A stretch of DNA of 64,000 nucleotides from Neofusicoccum parvum (lineage: Eukaryota > Ascomycota > Dothideomycetes > Botryosphaeriales > Botryosphaeriaceae): positions 2,232,001 through 2,296,000 of the forward strand of contig CP087215.1 of NCBI GenBank assembly GCA_020912385.1, written 5' to 3'. The notes beneath the pieces were generated by a model. It worked only from the letters and a program-made list of their open reading frames with translations. It searched no databases and was not told the DNA's origin. The first letter of the stretch is position 1, and every line of letters begins with the position of its first letter. Below are positions 32,588 to 43,700 of the stretch, piece by piece. Both the position numbers and the translations under genes were made by a program.

Positions 32588-35500
32588 CTACTGATAAAGA
32601 AACCCACTCTCCTTCCACCTCCTTACGTACTTCCGTACCAGCTCCTCCCCCACCGGCCCCACCCCCCTCATAGTCTCCGAATGCTCCCTCGCCCTCTCCG
32701 TCGCCATCAGCACGCCGCCGCACGACATCCTCTCAAAATCCTCCTCCAGGAAATCCACCAGCTTCGCCGCCGGATTCTCCCACTCGACGGGGCCGGGGAA
32801 GGCGCGCACGCGGGCGATCCAGTCCGCGAACGGCACGATCCTTTCCGGCGGCACGCCCAGCTCCTCCGCCAGCACGGGCAGGACGTCGGCCCAGGGCTGG
32901 CGCGCGGGGTTGTCGACGTGGTAGACGGGGTGCGGCTGGGCGTCGGCGAGCGCGAGGTCGGCCAGTGCGCCCGCGACCACGTCGACCGGCGTCCAGCTCA
33001 GCGGGCCCGAGAGCGCCGGCAGCGCCCGCAGCGTCTGCGCTGACTTGAGCAGGAAGGCTAGGTGCTCGTGGCTGTTCCAGTGGCCGGAGACGCTGCTGCC
33101 GGCGACCTGGCCGAGGCGGACGGACATGGCGCGGAAGCGGGAGGGGTGCGCGTGCAGCGTGGCGTCTAGCATGCGCTCGCACACGTGCTTGGCGTCGCCG
33201 TAGCCGTTGGGGAGGACGGACTCGATGGTCATGCGGGCTTCGGGGACGGCGGGCTGGCCGGTGTGGAGCGGGTGGTGGCCGACGGTGGCGATGGAGGAGA
33301 TGAGCTGGAAGGTGGTGCGGGAGTGGGCTGGGCGGTGGGCGGAGATGGCGGCGGCGAGGTCGAGGAGGTTGCGCATCACCTGGAACTGGAGCTCGAAGCC
33401 TTTGAGCGGCCGCTTGGCGTTCATGGGCCAGGCGTTGTGGACGATGTGCGTGACGTGCGAGAGGAGGCCGGAGTACTGTTGCTGGCTGAGGCCGAGCCAG
33501 GGTTTGGCTGTGTCGGCCTCGAACACCGTGAGCTTTGACAGCGCCTGCTCGTCCAGGACGATGCCCTTGGATTCCAGCGCCTCGCGTTGGCGACGCTCCG
33601 GATCGTTTTCGCTGCGACGGTTCAGGCAGACGACGGATTGGACGTCGGGGAGACTGGCATAGTGCGCAGCCAGGTGCGCTCCAACGCTGCCTGTGGCCCC
33701 CGTGATCAAGACGCCAACCCGGGCAGGACTCTCGGCCGTCTCCAGGCGATCGGGAACCGAGAAGCCTTCTGTGTACTCTCGGACATACCCGTCGGTCGCA
33801 GCGCGGCGTGCGTCATGATTGAGCGCCGGAGACGCTTTGGGGGGAGCGGGCGTCACAGGGAGGCGCCCAAGCTGCTGCCCCGAGGCCGTGGCAATGATGA
33901 CCCGCTCAGCCTGCACCTCGACAGCATGGCCATCGCTCCAGTCGACGTGGCCATAGCCCGCACGATGCAGGTCCTGCTCCCATCTCGACGGCGGCGCGAT
34001 GGCATGGGTTCTCCCGTCCTCGAACAGCCACCAGCCCTCGAACACGCCGAAGATGATGTCCACCCAGTACAGCGGCATCGTCATCTCCAGCACCATCAGA
34101 AGGCCGTCGGGCCGCAGCATCTTGCGGATGTTCTCCGCAGATCCGGCCAGGCTGCGGGTGGCGTGCACGGCGTTGCTGGCGATGACGATGTGCTGCGAGC
34201 CCACCAGGTCGTCCGCCGGCGGCTTCTCGATGTCGTGCACGCGGAACTTGACGAAGGGATACTGCTTGAAGCGCTTGCGCGCCGCCGCCACGAACGACGA
34301 CGCCAGGTCGGTGAAGGTGTACTCGACCGGCACGCCGAGGCTGGCGAGCAGCGGCACGAGGTTCTTGGTCGTGGCGCCCGTGCCGGCCCCCATCTCGAGG
34401 ATGCGCAGCGGGCCTTGGCCGGGGTGCTGCGGCACCTTGGCCAGCAGGCGTGCGAGGAAGTCGCCCATTTGCTTGTAGTACAGCTTGTTGAGCGGGAAGT
34501 CGCCGTACACGCCCGACACGAGCTCTCTGCCCTTCTCGGTGCCGAAGATCAGCTTGATGCCGTCCTCCTTTCCTATCAGCACCCCGGCAAGGTGCGATCC
34601 GGTCCAGTACGCCAGCTCGTTGGAGCACGCGTGGTCAGGGAAGTTCTTGACGAGCTGTTGCAGCAGGACACTGCTGGACTTGGCTGGAACGGAAACTGCA
34701 GTGCGTGTCACAACTCCTCCATCGAGGTCGACAATGCGCGTCTCTTCCAGCATCGTGTAGAGGTACTCCGCAAGCTTGCCTTGCTCTGGAACGTGAGGGA
34801 TGCGCTCGAGCTTTTGCCCAGGCGTAGCGGTGGCCAGGTCGCATCCCAACTCTCTAAAAGCCTCCACCGTGAGAGCAACGCAGAGCTGATCTTGCTTTGG
34901 CACGACGGTGTTGAGGTAGCCGAGAGCGTTGTGCTCTTCGATGAGCTTGTCAGTGAACAGCTTCGACTCCCTGAATGCCTCGAGGATGACTGATTGAGAA
35001 AGCTCTAGCTCGCTGCCGATCTGCTTCGAGCTGGACTCAGGCGGCGTTGGCAGAGGAGTAGTAGTCTCTGTGTCGGCTGATGCGGGTGTGCTGTACCCAC
35101 TGTCGTCGGACTGCTCTGCAGAGTCGGACTCGGACGACGCATCATCATCAGAGATATCGAGAGCCGATTTCAGGCACTTGAGGAGGCTGGGGAAGTCGGT
35201 GACGTGCATCAAATCCTCCTGAGGGAGGGCACACTTGAACGCCGTTTCAATCTCCTTTGCCATCTCCATGCCCATAAGAGAGTCGACGCCGATGTCCCCG
35301 AGTTCCACGTCGTCCTTGATCTCGTCCACTTCCAGGCCAGAGATGTCGGCCAAGATCAGCTTCAGCTTCTTGACAATCTCGTCCACGGCGGAGGACTTGG
35401 CCTTCTTGGCAGCAGCGGCCTTCGGAGGCTGCGACAGCGTCGGCAGCGGACCAGCGGGCAGCTCAGGGGCAGGCGCACCGCTCAGGGCAGGCGGGTTGCC

Positions 35501-38500
35501 CGCTCCGGGCGCAGTGAGTCTTGACAGCAGCTTGCTCATAGATTGCCGAGAAACCTTCGCATAGTTGATTCCGAGAATCACCTCTGCCAGGGCCCCGGTC
35601 TCGGCATCGAAGACGAAGATATCGGACAGGAACGAGCTGCCATCGGCAGCGCGGGAGTGATTCGCAAACACATTCCACTCGCCCGCCTGCGGCTGGCCCA
35701 GCCTCGGCGAGCGCACCCACTGCTCGATGCCGTTCGCGATGTACATGTCGCCGGGCAGCCTGTCGGTCATGCAGTTGACCCAGATGCCGGCGACCTGGCA
35801 GAAGCAGTCGGCCAGGAACGCGTCCAGCCAGGACTCGCCGGCGTGCTTCCTGACCACGCGGCCGGCCGACTCGGCGCCGCGGCCGACCAGCGTCTGCAGG
35901 CCGAAGTAGCGCTCGCCGTACTCGACCACGTCGGCGAACAGGCGGTAGATGCTGCGGCCCTGCACGGCCTCGACGTCGCGGTCGCGGCTCTGCAGCACGC
36001 GCTCGCACCGCGCGTGGCTGACCAGCCGCTCGTACCGCCCGAACTCGAGCGCGTACTGAGCGTCGTCGCCGCGCCGGAACAGCACCTCGCCGCTGACGTG
36101 CGTCGTCGCCGCCGCGCCCGCCGCGCCCGTGCTGCGCATCTGCCACGCCCACGTGCGGCGCGCCGCGTCCAGCGCCTCGACGTCCAGCCAGACGGAGCGC
36201 GACGGGTCGACGCAGATCGGGACCATGTTGATCACGCCCCGGACGGTGGGCAGCATGGACGGGGCGGAGAGGTCGGGGTGCAGGCTGCGCAGCGCTTCGA
36301 TGGCGATGTCGATCTGCACCGTGGCCGGGCAGATGGGCGCAGTGCCTGCGATCGTGTGGCCGGCCACGATCTCCTCGTACGCCGGGATCATGGTGTTGAT
36401 GCGGAAGCGCGCGAGCTTCTGCTGGCTGTCCTGGTAGCCGGTGAACGTCCAGAGCTTTATTGGTAGCTCCTCGCCCAGCTGGGACTGGACGTGGCTCGCG
36501 AGCGCGGCTGCCAGCTTCGGCGGCTCCTTGAGCTCCAGCCAGTGCTTTTGCCGGTCGAACTGGTATGGCGGCAGCAGCAGAGGGGAGTACTCGTAGGTCT
36601 GCACCGCTGAATGAGCCCAGTAGGCCACCCGCAGACCGGCCCGCCAGAGGTTCATGGTCGTGTCGATGAGCTTCTGGAGGTTGTCGGTGCCGGAGATGTT
36701 GACTGCCTGGAAATGGTGGGCATCGGACGAGCTAAGTGCTTTGGCCGCCATGGACGTGATGGTGGCATTCGAGCCTGCCTCCAGCCAGACGGCCGAGGGG
36801 TGCTGCTTGGCGAGCCTCTGGATGGCGTGGTTGAAGTACACTGGATTCCGGAGATGCTCGGCTACAAAGCTCGTCGTGAATTCATCCGCCGAGGCATGTT
36901 CAGTCGCTCTTTCGAGAGGAATAGTTGGCTTATTGAAGGTCACGCCCTCGCCGATCCTATTCAGATCCGCCTTGAGGGGCTCAACAAGGGTCGAGTGGAA
37001 CGCGTTGGTCACGCACAGCCTCTTAGATCTCATCGCCGGGTAGCTGGACGACATGGTCTCCACTACAGCGTCGATGGTCGACACAGATCCAGCAATGGTG
37101 AAGCTTCGAGGTCCGTTGAAGCAGGCGATCGTTGCAGGTGTCCCGGAATCAGCCAAAAGCTTCACAACCTCCTCCAGGCCGGCCTCCACCGCCAGCATGG
37201 AGCCCTTCTCAGGACCCCAACCATCTCGGATGATCTTCGCGCGGCCAATGATCACCTTCATGGCATCCTTCAGGCCCAAGACACCAGAGACACACATTGC
37301 AGTGAGCTCCCCAAAACTGTGGCCCACGACGGCAGCAGGCCGGACGCCGCAATCGATCCAGCTCTTGGCTGCGGCGTACTGCACAGCGAACAGCATGGTT
37401 TGGAGGGAGACGATGTCCTCCACCGGCTCTTTCTGGAACACGCCGGGGTAGACGCTGCCGGCTCCGAGCGTGCGCGCCACGGCATCGCATCGGTCCAGGT
37501 GCTCACGCAGCACCGCAGCATTGTCGTACACCTGGCGGTCCAGCCCGACCGACGTTGATATTTGGCCACCGAAGCAAAGAATCACAGGCCTGGCGGATGG
37601 GAGCACAGCCGGGGCAGCTGATGCGGCTCCGCTCTCGACGGCGGCCAGCTTTTGATCCAGCTCCTCGACCGACCGGCAGTGGAAGATGAGGGCGCGGTCG
37701 AGGGTGCGGTTCGACTGGCGCGCCACGTTGAACGACAGGTTGGCAATGGAGGGCGTCTTCGTCTTCAAGAAGCAGCGGAGCTTTGCAGCGTATGCTCGGA
37801 TGCTCCTGTCGTCGAGCCCGCACAGCCAGAACGGATACTTGATCCCCGCAGGGGCGGCTCCAGCCACACCTCGCCCCAGCTTGGGGGCCTGCGTGACGAT
37901 CATGGAAGCGTTCGACCCAGACGCGCCGTAGTTGTTGATGAGCGCGGCGCGGAAATCCATGTCCCACGGCTGCAGGGTGGTGGAGATCTGCATGTTGTCC
38001 GCCGGGGTGGCGTTGATGGCCGGATTCATCCTGGTGAAGCTGGCCTGCGGAGGAACGGAGCCCTCTTGCAGCATAAGGAGGACCTTGACCAAGGAAATGG
38101 CCCCAGAGGTGCCCTCCGTGTGTCCCACCAGGCCCTTGACCGAGCCGAGCTGGAGAGGTCTCGCGCGAGGGCCGCCAAAGACCCGGCGGATGCTCTCGTA
38201 CTCGGCGGGGTCGCCTACGGGTGTGCCGGTGCCGTGGGCCTCGACCACCGAGACTTGCTGGGCATCGAGGCCGGACTTGTCGAGGACGGTGCGGAACAGG
38301 TCGGACAGCGAGGGCGCGTTGGGCACGAAGATGGGGGTGCAGTTCTGGTTCTGGTAGACGGCAGTGCTGGCAATTGAGCCGAGGATCTGGTCCCCGTCCG
38401 CAATGGCCGCCGACATCTTCTTCAGGAACACGGCAGCAATGGCTTCGCCACGGCAGTAGCCATCGGCAAGCGCGTCAAACGGCTTGCACTGGCCCGTGGG

Positions 38501-40276
38501 GCTCAGGAAAGAAGCGCCGGCCAGGTTCTGGAAGAGCAGGGGCTGTGTCATGATGTTTGTCCCGCCCGCCAGCGCTGCGGTGCACTCGCCGGTCAGGATG
38601 GCGCGGCACGCCTGGTGCACGGCAACAGCAGATCCGGAGCAGGCCGTGTCGACGGTCAGGCCCGGGCCGGTCCAGCCAAAGTAGTGGCTGACCTTGCCGG
38701 CGATGAAGCTGCGCAGGTTGCCGGTGGCCGTGAAGGCGTTCGGCGGGTGGCAGGCCACGTTGTTGTCGTAGTCGGTCCCGCAGAGGCCGACGTAGCAGCC
38801 GATTTGCTTGTCGCAGTGCGGCGACTGGAAGTAGCCCGACTGCTCCACCGCCTGGTAGGCAGCCTGCACCAGCAGCCGCTGCTGCGGGTCCATGGACGCG
38901 GCTTCGCGTGGCGTCTTCTTGAAGAACTTGTGGTCGAAGGTGTCGTGGTGGTCGACGAAGTTGCCGTACCACGTCCTGCTGGCATCCGTCTCGCGGAAGA
39001 CCGTGTCGAAGCCAAAACGGTCGGCCGGGACCGGCTTGTGCTGCGACTTGCCCTCTGCGAGGAGCTGCCAGAACTCGCCCACGTCGTTTGCCCCTGCAAC
39101 GTTGATCGACATGCCCACCACAGCAATTGCATCGGCCGACTGCGGGGCTGGCGCGAGGTCCTCGAAGTACAGCACCTGTGGCCCGATGCTGCGCAACAGC
39201 GAGGGTGGGATGCATTTCTCCGGTCCGAAACAGAGAACACGAGTGGCCTTGTCCGCCAGACATGCTTCCTTCACGGCCGCAAATGTCTTGTACCATTCCG
39301 ACCGCTGCAGGAGGATGGTGTGCAGAGCAACGTGGTGGAGCTTTCCTTGGGTGATGAAGCCCTCTCCGGTGTTCGATCGGGCAGGAATCCTCAGGGCGGT
39401 GGCATCGGGAAGGGCGAACTCAGGATGTGTGTCACAGAAGCCGAGCAGCCGCTGCATGTCGACACTGTGTTGGGCGCTGTGAAAACGGCCGCAAAGACCG
39501 ATCTCGACGAACGTGATTCCTGCAGCCTGGAACGCTTGTTCCAAGTCCGGCGCCGACTTGCGCGATGTCGTCACGGACGCGCGGTTCTCGTCGTATGATA
39601 CCGAGACGTATGCCTGGCTGGTCAGTGAACAGTCGAAAAGCACGTTGGGCTTGTGTACCTCAGGGAACCGCTCTAGAATCCTTGTCACTTCCTCTCCAGA
39701 CTCCTGAGACTTCCACACCGTCGTGAAGGTGGCGGATTCTCCATGCTCGCCCTCAGCATCCTGGGCATCGACCACTGCGCCGATGAGCATCGCCAGCCGC
39801 ACCGCAGCAGCAGCAAACTTCTCGAACGTCGCCTTCCGCGTGCTGCATGATACGGCCATGGCACTCAGGATGCCGATGCAAAACCCGAGGGTCTCCAGGG
39901 GTGGAAGCGTGATCTCGGAATCCGCCTCGCGCAGCTCGACATGTGCAGCGTACTCTGTTAGCTGTGCTATTACAACGAGCGGGCTGAGCAGGATGTTTGG
40001 CAGGCGATCAGTTCCCATTGTCCCAGTCTCGAGCCACTTGCCAAGCTGCGGCAACAACTTAGCACCTGCTGCTGCTTGGAGCTTGGGGAACTCGGCGCAG
40101 ATGATGTCCCATTGTTCTGGGAGATCGTCGACGGTACGCAGAGCCCATGCATGAGTTTGAGAGTTCAGCAAGGATGAACTGAGCCGGCGGAAGGATTGCT
40201 GGTCGAATGAGAGGGCTTGTGACCCGAAAAGAAGGACGGTGTCGGTGTTCGGGGAGATGGGGATGCGGGCTGCCAT
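32588..40276 (-). CDS. Non-reducing polyketide synthase (SAT-KS-AT-PT-ACP-MT-R)
   Basis: A single uninterrupted exon of 2562 residues from ATG 40276 (MAARIPISPNTDTV). SAT: GFCIG with Cys about 133 and GRFHS histidine, so the starter transferase looks active. KS: DTACSGS with Cys about 546, EAHGTGTPVGDP and VGHTEGTSG. AT: GHSFGE with Ser about 987. PT: His about 1307 in AGHTIAG, with Asp in LADCFCQVAG. One ACP: GVDSLMG with Ser about 1666. C-MeT: EMGAGTGATT near 1960. Reductive release domain: TGATGSVGAHLAAHY near 2190 with YGDAK. This architecture releases C-methylated aryl aldehydes in citrinin, asperfuranone, chaetoviridin and azanigerone pathways. The intact SAT suggests it can accept a chain from the divergent HR-PKS. 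No missing catalytic residue was seen. Confidence 0.97.
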   Translation of the reverse strand: MAARIPISPNTDTVLLFGSQALSFDQQSFRRLSSSLLNSQTHAWALRTVDDLPEQWDIICAEFPKLQAAAGAKLLPQLGKWLETGTMGTDRLPNILLSPLVVIAQLTEYAAHVELREADSEITLPPLETLGFCIGILSAMAVSCSTRKATFEKFAAAAVRLAMLIGAVVDAQDAEGEHGESATFTTVWKSQESGEEVTRILERFPEVHKPNVLFDCSLTSQAYVSVSYDENRASVTTSRKSAPDLEQAFQAAGITFVEIGLCGRFHSAQHSVDMQRLLGFCDTHPEFALPDATALRIPARSNTGEGFITQGKLHHVALHTILLQRSEWYKTFAAVKEACLADKATRVLCFGPEKCIPPSLLRSIGPQVLYFEDLAPAPQSADAIAVVGMSINVAGANDVGEFWQLLAEGKSQHKPVPADRFGFDTVFRETDASRTWYGNFVDHHDTFDHKFFKKTPREAASMDPQQRLLVQAAYQAVEQSGYFQSPHCDKQIGCYVGLCGTDYDNNVACHPPNAFTATGNLRSFIAGKVSHYFGWTGPGLTVDTACSGSAVAVHQACRAILTGECTAALAGGTNIMTQPLLFQNLAGASFLSPTGQCKPFDALADGYCRGEAIAAVFLKKMSAAIADGDQILGSIASTAVYQNQNCTPIFVPNAPSLSDLFRTVLDKSGLDAQQVSVVEAHGTGTPVGDPAEYESIRRVFGGPRARPLQLGSVKGLVGHTEGTSGAISLVKVLLMLQEGSVPPQASFTRMNPAINATPADNMQISTTLQPWDMDFRAALINNYGASGSNASMIVTQAPKLGRGVAGAAPAGIKYPFWLCGLDDRSIRAYAAKLRCFLKTKTPSIANLSFNVARQSNRTLDRALIFHCRSVEELDQKLAAVESGAASAAPAVLPSARPVILCFGGQISTSVGLDRQVYDNAAVLREHLDRCDAVARTLGAGSVYPGVFQKEPVEDIVSLQTMLFAVQYAAAKSWIDCGVRPAAVVGHSFGELTAMCVSGVLGLKDAMKVIIGRAKIIRDGWGPEKGSMLAVEAGLEEVVKLLADSGTPATIACFNGPRSFTIAGSVSTIDAVVETMSSSYPAMRSKRLCVTNAFHSTLVEPLKADLNRIGEGVTFNKPTIPLERATEHASADEFTTSFVAEHLRNPVYFNHAIQRLAKQHPSAVWLEAGSNATITSMAAKALSSSDAHHFQAVNISGTDNLQKLIDTTMNLWRAGLRVAYWAHSAVQTYEYSPLLLPPYQFDRQKHWLELKEPPKLAAALASHVQSQLGEELPIKLWTFTGYQDSQQKLARFRINTMIPAYEEIVAGHTIAGTAPICPATVQIDIAIEALRSLHPDLSAPSMLPTVRGVINMVPICVDPSRSVWLDVEALDAARRTWAWQMRSTGAAGAAATTHVSGEVLFRRGDDAQYALEFGRYERLVSHARCERVLQSRDRDVEAVQGRSIYRLFADVVEYGERYFGLQTLVGRGAESAGRVVRKHAGESWLDAFLADCFCQVAGIWVNCMTDRLPGDMYIANGIEQWVRSPRLGQPQAGEWNVFANHSRAADGSSFLSDIFVFDAETGALAEVILGINYAKVSRQSMSKLLSRLTAPGAGNPPALSGAPAPELPAGPLPTLSQPPKAAAAKKAKSSAVDEIVKKLKLILADISGLEVDEIKDDVELGDIGVDSLMGMEMAKEIETAFKCALPQEDLMHVTDFPSLLKCLKSALDISDDDASSESDSAEQSDDSGYSTPASADTETTTPLPTPPESSSKQIGSELELSQSVILEAFRESKLFTDKLIEEHNALGYLNTVVPKQDQLCVALTVEAFRELGCDLATATPGQKLERIPHVPEQGKLAEYLYTMLEETRIVDLDGGVVTRTAVSVPAKSSSVLLQQLVKNFPDHACSNELAYWTGSHLAGVLIGKEDGIKLIFGTEKGRELVSGVYGDFPLNKLYYKQMGDFLARLLAKVPQHPGQGPLRILEMGAGTGATTKNLVPLLASLGVPVEYTFTDLASSFVAAARKRFKQYPFVKFRVHDIEKPPADDLVGSQHIVIASNAVHATRSLAGSAENIRKMLRPDGLLMVLEMTMPLYWVDIIFGVFEGWWLFEDGRTHAIAPPSRWEQDLHRAGYGHVDWSDGHAVEVQAERVIIATASGQQLGRLPVTPAPPKASPALNHDARRAATDGYVREYTEGFSVPDRLETAESPARVGVLITGATGSVGAHLAAHYASLPDVQSVVCLNRRSENDPERRQREALESKGIVLDEQALSKLTVFEADTAKPWLGLSQQQYSGLLSHVTHIVHNAWPMNAKRPLKGFELQFQVMRNLLDLAAAISAHRPAHSRTTFQLISSIATVGHHPLHTGQPAVPEARMTIESVLPNGYGDAKHVCERMLDATLHAHPSRFRAMSVRLGQVAGSSVSGHWNSHEHLAFLLKSAQTLRALPALSGPLSWTPVDVVAGALADLALADAQPHPVYHVDNPARQPWADVLPVLAEELGVPPERIVPFADWIARVRAFPGPVEWENPAAKLVDFLEEDFERMSCGGVLMATERAREHSETMRGVGPVGEELVRKYVRRWKESGFLYQ

Positions 40277-40781
40277 GGCTGAACAGGTGGTAGTGTTTTT
40301 GCAGAGGTTGACTGGCAACGGGAGATGTTAAAGTAGGAGTAGGGGGTTTCGCAAAGAAGCGCTAAAGCATGGTTGAACAGTTGCTTACTACCGGGCGTTT
40401 TGTGATGGCGCGAGCAACCACAGGCCGCCCATGATAAGTGACACCGCAACAGAGGCCAGCATGGCATCAGGAACGCCCATCGGGCGCCAAGCGTGTCCGA
40501 CAGCTCCGGTGCGGACTATCTGGCGAGGTTGGTCGTCTCGGAGTATCTATTCTCGGCCTCTCTGTTCGGCCGGCAGTTTCCCGTGCTCGCGATCCAGGGC
40601 CCCCACAGCCGCAATCCTTCGGCCAACCAGGCGATCGTGACTTCCAGCAGTCCTCCATCCGGATATAAGGCATAATAAGCCTGGACGCCAGCCTGCACGA
40701 CATATCGAATTCCCATCGCTTCCTGTCTGCAGTTCCGGGACGGGGACTTGCCTTTGACCACCTCAACTCAACGTTGCAATA
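40277..40781. promoter_or_regulatory. Bidirectional promoter between the two PKS genes
   Basis: A 505-bp divergent region. Three TCGG units occur within 32 bases (40538, 40553, 40566), a possible Zn2Cys6 activator site cluster. A TATA-like GGATATAAGG at about 40659-40668 lies some 115 bases upstream of the HR-PKS start codon. The shared promoter should keep both synthases co-expressed. Confidence 0.55.
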
Positions 40782-43700
40782 ATGCCCGCCATGGAAGCGC
40801 CCAGCGTCCCCATCGCCATCATCGGCATGAGCTGCAGATTTGCGGGCGGCGCCACTGACCCCGAGAAGCTGTGGAACCTCTGTGCTGAGGCGAGGACCGG
40901 CTGGAGCGAGATCCCGTCCGACAGATTCAACATCGACGGACACTACCACCCCAGACCAGACAACCTGAACACCGTAAGACCATTCCCTAGGCAGAGCGGG
41001 CGCTTGCTAACAGATACAGACAAACGTGAAAGGTGCTTGCTTCTTGGAGGAGGACATTGGCCTGTTTGACGCTGCATTTTTCAACCTCCCCGCCGAGACA
41101 GCGGCAGTAAGCGCTCCCCTCGGCCAACCCGCACGTGTTAGAGACTCACATCACCGCAGTGCTTAGACCCGCAGTTCCGGCTCATGCTGGAATCGACGTA
41201 CGAGGCGTTCGAAAACGCCGGGCTCACGATGCAGCAAGTCAACGGGTCCAACACGTCCGTCTACGCGGGCTCGTTCTTCAAAGACTACCACGACGCGGGG
41301 CTGAAAGACAACATCACGCTGCCGCGCTTCTTCCTCATCGGCGTCGGGTCGGCCATGGCGTCCAACCGGCTGTCGCACTACTTCGACCTGCGCGGGGCCA
41401 GCATGTCCATCGACACGGGCTGCTCGACGACGCTGACGGCGCTGCACCAGGCCTGCAACGACCTGCGGAACGGCGAGTCGGAGATGTCGGTGGTGTCGGG
41501 GGCCAACCTGATGCTCAACCCGGACATGTTCGTCACCATGTCGTCCATCCAGCTGATCTCCAAGGACGGCCGGTCGTTCGCGTTCGACAGCCGCGCCAAC
41601 GGCTACGGCCGCGGCGAGGGCGTGGCCACCATTGTCATCAAGCGGCTGGACGACGCGCTGCGCGACGGCGACCCCGTCCAGGCCGTCATCAAGGAGAGCG
41701 CGCTGAACCAGGACGGCAAGACCGACACCATCACGACGCCCAGCCAGGAGGCCCAGATCGCGCTGATCCGGCGCGTGTACGCCAAGGCCGGGCTGGATCC
41801 CGCGCAGACGGGCTACTTCGAGGCGCACGGCACCGGCACGCCGACCGGCGACCCGCTGGAGGTCGGCGCCATCGGAGCGTGCTTCAAGGACTCGCGGCCG
41901 CGCGACCAGCCGCTGCGCATCGGCTCCATCAAGCCCAACGTCGGCCACACCGAGTGCGCGTCCGGCCTGGCCAGCATCATCAAGGTGTGCAAGGCCCTCG
42001 AGAAGGGCCAGATCCCGCCCGCCGCGAACCTGCAGACCATCAACCCGAAGCTCAAGCTCGACGAGTGGAACCTGAAGATCCCGCGCGAGGTGGAGGCCTG
42101 GCCCATCCAGACCGGCGTGCGGCGGGCGTCGGTGAACAACTTCGGCTACGGCGGCGCCAACTCGCACGTCATCTTGGAGCACTACGCAAACGGTCAGCGC
42201 AGCAGCAGCAGTGCGAACGGAACCCACGCTTCTCTCGGGTCAAAGGTCCTCGTGCTCAGCGCCAAGGACGAGCAGGCCGCCACCGCCATGGTGGAGAACC
42301 TGCGGGACCACCTCCTGGAGACCGACATCGCGGACGAGGCCGAGTACTTCGACAGCCTCGCCTACACGCTTGGCCAGCGCCGCTCCGTCTTCCCCTGGGT
42401 GGCGGCGCAGCCAGTGAAAGGCGTGGCGGATCTGCTCCGGCTGATCGACTCCGGCCGCATGAAGCCGAGGAGAACGAACGGCAGCCCCAAGCTCGGCTTC
42501 GTCTTCACCGGCCAGGGTGCTCAGTGGTGGGCCATGGGGCGGGAGCTCATCGAGGCGTATCCTTTGTTCAAGGCCACGCTGCTGGAGGCGGAGGGCTACC
42601 TGCGTGAGTTCGGGGCCGCGTACTCGCTGATCGAAGAGCTCTCGCGCGACCCGGAGACGACGAGGGTCAACGAGGCGACGCTCGGCCAGCCGCTGTGCGT
42701 CGCGCTGCAGATCGCGCTGGTGCGACTGCTGGAGTCGTGGGGCGTGCGGCCGTCCGCCGTCACGAGCCACTCCAGCGGCGAGATCGCGTCTGCCTACGCC
42801 GCCGGCGCCCTGAGCCTGCGCTCCGCCATGGGCGTCGTCTACGCCCGCGGCACGCTGGCCGCCGATGTTGCTCGCTACTCCACGCTGGGCCCCGGCGGCA
42901 TGATTGCCGTGGGGCTGGGCGTGGACGACGCGGAGAAGTACGTGTCGCGCGTGGCGGCGGGCAAGGTGGTGGTGGCCTGCCGGAACAGTCCGACCAGCGT
43001 CACCGTGTCGGGCGACGTGGCGGGCATCGACGAGATCGAGGCGCTGCTGAAGGCGGACAACGTCTTTGCGCGACGCCTCAAGGTGCCGACGGGCTACCAC
43101 TCGCACCACATGCAGCCCATCGCGGCCCCCTACGAGGCCTGGCTACGCGACCACATCAAGCCCGAGCCGCACATGAACGGCGTCATCTACTCGTCGCCGA
43201 CGACAGGCACGCGCATGACATCCGTCGAGGAGATCGGCGCGGCGGAGCACTGGGTCAAGAGTCTGACGAACCCGGTGCTGTTCGTCGAGTCGTTCACCAA
43301 CATGTGCTTCGCCGGCCCCGGCGAGCCCAGCGACGTCGACATGGTCATCGAGATTGGCGCCCACGCCGCTCTTTCCGGGCCCATCCAGGACATTAAGACG
43401 CTGTCGGCCTTCCAGGGCGCAACCATCGGCTACGGCAGCTGCCTGGTGCGCAAGAAGAACGCCGTCGAGACGATGCAGGCGCTGGCGTGCGAGCTCATCC
43501 ACAACGGCTACGCCCTGGACATGGGCGGCGTCAACCTCGTTCGCGGCGGACGCGTCTTGACCGACCTGCCCAAGTACGCGTGGAACCACCAGAGCCGCCA
43601 CTGGTACGAGCCGCGCATGAACAGAGCCCACCGCATGCTCTCCGAGGCGCCGCACGACCTGCTTGGGTCCATCGTCACCGGCACGAACCGGATCAACCCG

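Noticed and set aside
33587..34993. Long plus-strand frame of 468 codons opposite the NR-PKS
   Set aside because: It is antisense to conserved MT and R domains; its composition is that of a GC-rich shadow frame and it has no domain.
41163..42227. 354-codon minus-strand frame opposite the HR-PKS KS domain
   Set aside because: Shadow of a highly conserved KS; biased Val/Arg/Ala/Gly sequence without motifs.
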